Under the pieces are notes generated by a model that was given only the letters and a program-made list of their open reading frames with translations, ran no database searches and was not told the DNA's origin. Shown here piece by piece: positions 5,824 to 8,076 of a stretch of 8,076 bases of DNA. Origin of the DNA: Treponema sp. (GTDB lineage: Bacteria > Spirochaetota > Spirochaetia > Treponematales > Treponemataceae); NCBI GenBank assembly GCA_016290335.1, contig JAEETM010000122.1:1-8076 (forward strand), given 5' to 3'. Each line of letters begins with the position of its first letter. Within the stretch, counting starts at the first letter, position 1. The translations under genes and the position numbers were made by a program.

Positions 5824-5830
5824 TATAAAA

Positions 5831-7804
5831 ATGCACAAGTTTAGAATCGAAACAAACATGCCAAAAAACCTTCCGCTCTTAATCAAAAGGAGAGTAGAAG
5901 AATGCGGCAACTTATACCTTCAGGCTTCGAAAAACGAAAAGGGAGAGTATATTTACTACACTTATTCCGAGGTTTATGAAAGAATTATCGCCCTTGCAGC
6001 AGCTTTAAAGGATATTGGTGTTCACAGAGAGTCAAAGGTTGCAATCATCTCTGATAACAGAAAGGAATGGCTTATTTCCGACCTCGCAATACAATCTCTC
6101 GGTGCCTGCGATGTTCCACGTGGCTGTGATTCTTTGGGTAATGAAATCCGCTACATCATCTCTTTTGCAGACTGTTATTATGCAATTTTTGAAAACTTCC
6201 GCCAGCTGGAAAAGGTGCTTGAAAATGTAAATGAAGTACCTTTGCTCAAGACTGCAATTCTTTTTGACCGTCCTACAGGAGAAGAAGCTAAAAAAGCAGC
6301 CTCTGTAATTGCTGCTACAGACATAGAAGTTATTTATTATGACGAGCTTATGGAAAGGGGTAAAAAAATCTATACTGCCGATTCAAAAGCTGTAAAAGCT
6401 GATATTGAAAATGAAATGGAACAAACCGGACTTGAAGATGTTGCAACAATCATCTTTACTTCCGGTACAACCGGTACTCCAAAGGGTGTAATGCTTACTC
6501 AGGGCAACTATATAACCCAGCTTTCTGTTATCCCGGATTTTATGCCTTGTAAGCCTGGTGAGTGGTGGATGTCTATTCTTCCTGTATGGCACACCTTTGA
6601 ACGTTTGATTCAGTATGTTGCACCTTTCTTTAAGTGTGGAATTGCATATTCTAAACCGGTTGCTTCAATTTTGCTGGCAGATATGGCGGCTGTAAGACCT
6701 CAGTGGATTTGCGGTGTTCCTCGTCTTTGGGAAGCTTTGGCTAACGGTGTTAATAAGGCTATGAAGAAAAAGGGTGGAATTACATTGAAGCTCTTTACTT
6801 TCTTTGTAGGTGTAGGAAAACAGTATGCTAACGCAAAGGATAAGGTTCTTGCTCACGTTTGCCGCATTAAAAAGAGAAACCGCTTCCTTGATTTCCTTGC
6901 AGGAATTATTCCATGCATTCTTTTGTGGCCTCTTCATAAGCTTGGTGATTTGCTTGTTTTCAGAAAGATTCGTGCTAAGTTTGGTGGGCGTCTTGGAATT
7001 GCAATTTCTGGGGGTGGTGCTTTACAGAAGGATGTTGATGACTTTTACCGAGCAGTTGGACTTAATCTTTTGGAAGGCTACGGCTTAACCGAAACAGCAC
7101 CTGTTATTTCCTTCAGATATTACAAGGAACCACGCCCTGGTTGTGTAGGTGCAATTTTCCCTTCAATGGAAGTTAAGATTCTGCCGGAAGAGCATGGTGT
7201 AATAACTTCTCAGACTCCGCTTGGACCTGGACAGAAAGGAATTATTTTTGTACGCAGTGGACAGGTTATGAAAGGCTACTACAAACGTCCGGATTTAACC
7301 GAAAAAATTATAGACAAAGACGGCTGGCTCAACACCGGTGATATTGGTATTCTTACCTGGGATAACGAGCTTAAGATTACAGGTCGTGCAAAAGATACAA
7401 TTGTTCTTCTTGGCGGCGAAAACATTGAACCTGCTATTATTGAAAGCGAGCTTTGTACAAGTGAATATATTGAAAGCGCAATTGTTCTTGGTCAGGATAA
7501 AAAGTATCTTGCTTCGCTTATTGTTCCTTCAAAGGATGCAGTTATTCAGTATGCCCAGGAAAACGGAATTGACTTTACAGATTACGAACAGCTTATTCAG
7601 ACAGAAGCAATTAAAAAGCTTATCTTCTCAGAGGTTTGCAAAAAAGACAGTACAGACAATGGCTTTAGAATCTGTGAAAGAATCAACAAGATTACTCTTG
7701 TACCAAACAGCTTTAAGGTTGGTGTAGAGCTTTCTGCTAAACAGGAAATGATTCGTCACCGCATTGCTGAAAAATATGCAGAACAGATTGAGGCAATGTT
7801 TTAA
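5831..7804 (+). CDS. AMP-forming long-chain acyl-CoA synthetase family protein
   Basis: The 657-aa adenylate-forming enzyme is expected to activate a fatty acid with ATP and CoA through an acyl-AMP intermediate. The P-loop FTSGTTGTPKGVM is at residues 209-221. A further adenylation motif, YGLTETAP, is at 417-424. TGD (502-504) and the hinge GRAKD (518-522) follow, then GGENIEP at 528-534. About 70 residues between 312 and 385, with a hydrophobic patch LAGIIPCILLWPLHKLGDLL, match the insertion seen in large long-chain ligases and may contact the membrane; there is no true transmembrane anchor or signal peptide. The usual C-terminal T-x-K-L-K-R block reads ELSAKQEMIR (633-642), so the catalytic lysine is uncertain (K637 is a candidate). 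The substrate is not provable from sequence; aryl or branched acids are alternatives given divergent iorA. It is transcribed alone and ends at a strong terminator. Confidence 0.93.
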   Translation: MHKFRIETNMPKNLPLLIKRRVEECGNLYLQASKNEKGEYIYYTYSEVYERIIALAAALKDIGVHRESKVAIISDNRKEWLISDLAIQSLGACDVPRGCDSLGNEIRYIISFADCYYAIFENFRQLEKVLENVNEVPLLKTAILFDRPTGEEAKKAASVIAATDIEVIYYDELMERGKKIYTADSKAVKADIENEMEQTGLEDVATIIFTSGTTGTPKGVMLTQGNYITQLSVIPDFMPCKPGEWWMSILPVWHTFERLIQYVAPFFKCGIAYSKPVASILLADMAAVRPQWICGVPRLWEALANGVNKAMKKKGGITLKLFTFFVGVGKQYANAKDKVLAHVCRIKKRNRFLDFLAGIIPCILLWPLHKLGDLLVFRKIRAKFGGRLGIAISGGGALQKDVDDFYRAVGLNLLEGYGLTETAPVISFRYYKEPRPGCVGAIFPSMEVKILPEEHGVITSQTPLGPGQKGIIFVRSGQVMKGYYKRPDLTEKIIDKDGWLNTGDIGILTWDNELKITGRAKDTIVLLGGENIEPAIIESELCTSEYIESAIVLGQDKKYLASLIVPSKDAVIQYAQENGIDFTDYEQLIQTEAIKKLIFSEVCKKDSTDNGFRICERINKITLVPNSFKVGVELSAKQEMIRHRIAEKYAEQIEAMF

Positions 7805-7838
7805 TAATGCATAATGCAGAATGCACAATTCATAATGC
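7804..7838. repeat. Degenerate 7-bp tandem repeat after the ligase stop codon
   Basis: Five heptads follow each other: ATAATGC, ATAATGC, AGAATGC, ACAATTC, ATAATGC, with a fading sixth (ATAAATA). They begin at the last base of the stop codon. Similar ATAATGC/ATAATTC arrays occur between genes in many unrelated bacteria. When read as protein on the other strand they give HYALL/HYELCI-type strings in spurious hypothetical proteins. Confidence 0.8.
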
Positions 7839-7877
7839 ATAAATAGAAAAACTTTTTTTGTAAGTCCTTCAAAGTTT

Positions 7878-7918
7878 GCGGGGGTATCTGATTTAAATTA
7901 GATGCCCCTGCTTTTTTT
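7878..7918 (+). terminator. Intrinsic terminator of the ligase gene
   Basis: A hairpin at 7878-7911 starts GCGGGGGTATCTGA and ends in GATGCCCCTGC. It pairs over about 15 bp with a few G-U pairs, around a TTTAAA-centred tip. Seven T residues (7912-7918) follow at once, then more T-rich sequence. This is a textbook factor-independent terminator separating the ligase from the glycosidase gene. The reverse direction lacks a T tract, so it acts one way. Confidence 0.9.
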
Positions 7919-7931
7919 ATTATTTCTATAG

Positions 7932-7959
7932 TTGTTTTTACGTAAAAACGCCATATAAT
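7932..7959 (+). promoter_or_regulatory. Promoter of the GH3 gene
   Basis: TTGTTT (7932-7937, 4/6) with a 16-bp spacer leads to a perfect TATAAT (7954-7959). The expected start point is at about 7966, so the transcript would have essentially no leader before the ATG at 7967. Confidence 0.68.
7934..7949. promoter_or_regulatory. Perfect 16-bp palindrome (candidate operator) in the GH3 promoter
   Basis: GTTTTTACGTAAAAAC is its own reverse complement. It covers most of the -35 box and much of the spacer, a standard position for a repressor. The central CpG in an A/T dyad recalls LacI-family operators, which commonly control sugar genes; that assignment is inferred. Confidence 0.6.
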
Positions 7960-7966
7960 ATAAGCT

Positions 7967-8076
7967 ATGGAAATAAGTGATAAAATCAGACTTTTTAACG
8001 GTGTTGGAAGCTGGAAAACTTATACGGCTCACGGCACCGTTCCTCAAATAACTATGAGCGATGGTCCACACGGACT
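7967..8076 (+). CDS. Glycoside hydrolase family 3 (beta-glucosidase-like), N-terminal fragment
   Basis: Only the first 36 codons and two bases are in the window; the frame is open to the right edge. The fragment carries DKIRLFNGVGSW (residues 5-16), followed by the SDGPHG motif (31-36). This is the order found at the start of GH3 beta-glucosidases and related exo-glycosidases, where the GxxxW stretch and SDGPHGLR precede the TIM-barrel domain. No signal peptide is present, so the enzyme is probably cytoplasmic and acts on imported oligosaccharides or glycosides. The start is well fixed: an in-frame TAA lies two codons upstream, and the next in-frame ATG (codon 30) is inside the motif. There is no Shine-Dalgarno sequence, which fits the leaderless promoter geometry. 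The exact sugar specificity cannot be told from this fragment. Confidence 0.82.
   Translation, partial: MEISDKIRLFNGVGSWKTYTAHGTVPQITMSDGPHG

Noticed and set aside
5780..5830. 17-codon in-frame N-terminal extension of the ligase from ATG 5780
   Set aside because: No ribosome binding site precedes it, the added residues lie in the palindromic leader, and the ATG at 5831 has AGGAGA at an ideal distance.
7628..7840. Minus-strand frame of 70 codons beginning MHYELCILHYALL
   Set aside because: The start is the translated heptad repeat and the rest is antisense to the ligase. This is a known type of spurious hypothetical protein.

Overview
The window looks like a chromosomal piece of an AT-rich, anaerobic, gut- or rumen-type spirochaete, most plausibly a Treponema relative. 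This rests on several things: oxygen-sensitive ferredoxin-linked 2-oxoacid metabolism (IorA/IorB), a DUF362-ferredoxin protein, a spirochaete-like relaxed lipobox, a cysteine-rich BspA-type leucine-rich-repeat protein, a large AMP-forming acyl-CoA ligase, and the start of a family 3 glycoside hydrolase. The genus is inferred from gene content and style; there is no rRNA or other marker gene here.

Layout. Positions 59-5594 are all on the minus strand and are read right to left. The order is iorA (indolepyruvate:ferredoxin oxidoreductase alpha subunit), a cytoplasmic LRR protein, iorB (beta subunit), a lipoprotein of unknown function, and a DUF362/2x[4Fe-4S] protein. iorA, the LRR gene and iorB are tightly packed: a 9-nt gap, then an 8-nt overlap. 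They look like one translationally coupled operon. The lipoprotein has its own near-consensus promoter and is followed after 28 nt by the DUF362 gene, so these two probably form a second unit. From about 5600 to 5830 there is a divergent control region. Its two promoters face away from each other with -35 boxes 4 bp apart, and a long structured leader precedes the plus-strand acyl-CoA ligase (5831-7804). A strong intrinsic terminator (7878-7918) ends the ligase transcript. A new promoter with a perfect 16-bp palindrome then leads into a GH3 glycosidase gene that runs off the right edge.

How the genes may work together. IorA/IorB oxidatively decarboxylate aryl-pyruvates made by transamination of aromatic amino acids, giving aryl-acetyl-CoA and reduced ferredoxin. 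The DUF362-ferredoxin protein is a plausible, unproven, electron-carrying or maturation partner. The AMP-forming ligase activates a carboxylic acid, by family probably a long-chain fatty acid, and shares a control region with iorA. The oddest element is the LRR gene lodged between the two subunits of one enzyme, with no secretion signal.

Non-coding features worth noting are two inverted copies of a palindromic repeat with compensated stem changes (33-60 and 2312-2340), a 15-bp perfect tandem duplication and interlocking inverted repeats in the ligase leader, and a degenerate 7-bp tandem repeat after the ligase stop codon. I saw no tRNA, rRNA, CRISPR array, transposase or phage gene. No gene-free stretch exceeds 300 bases; the longest, 5595-5830, is described in detail.
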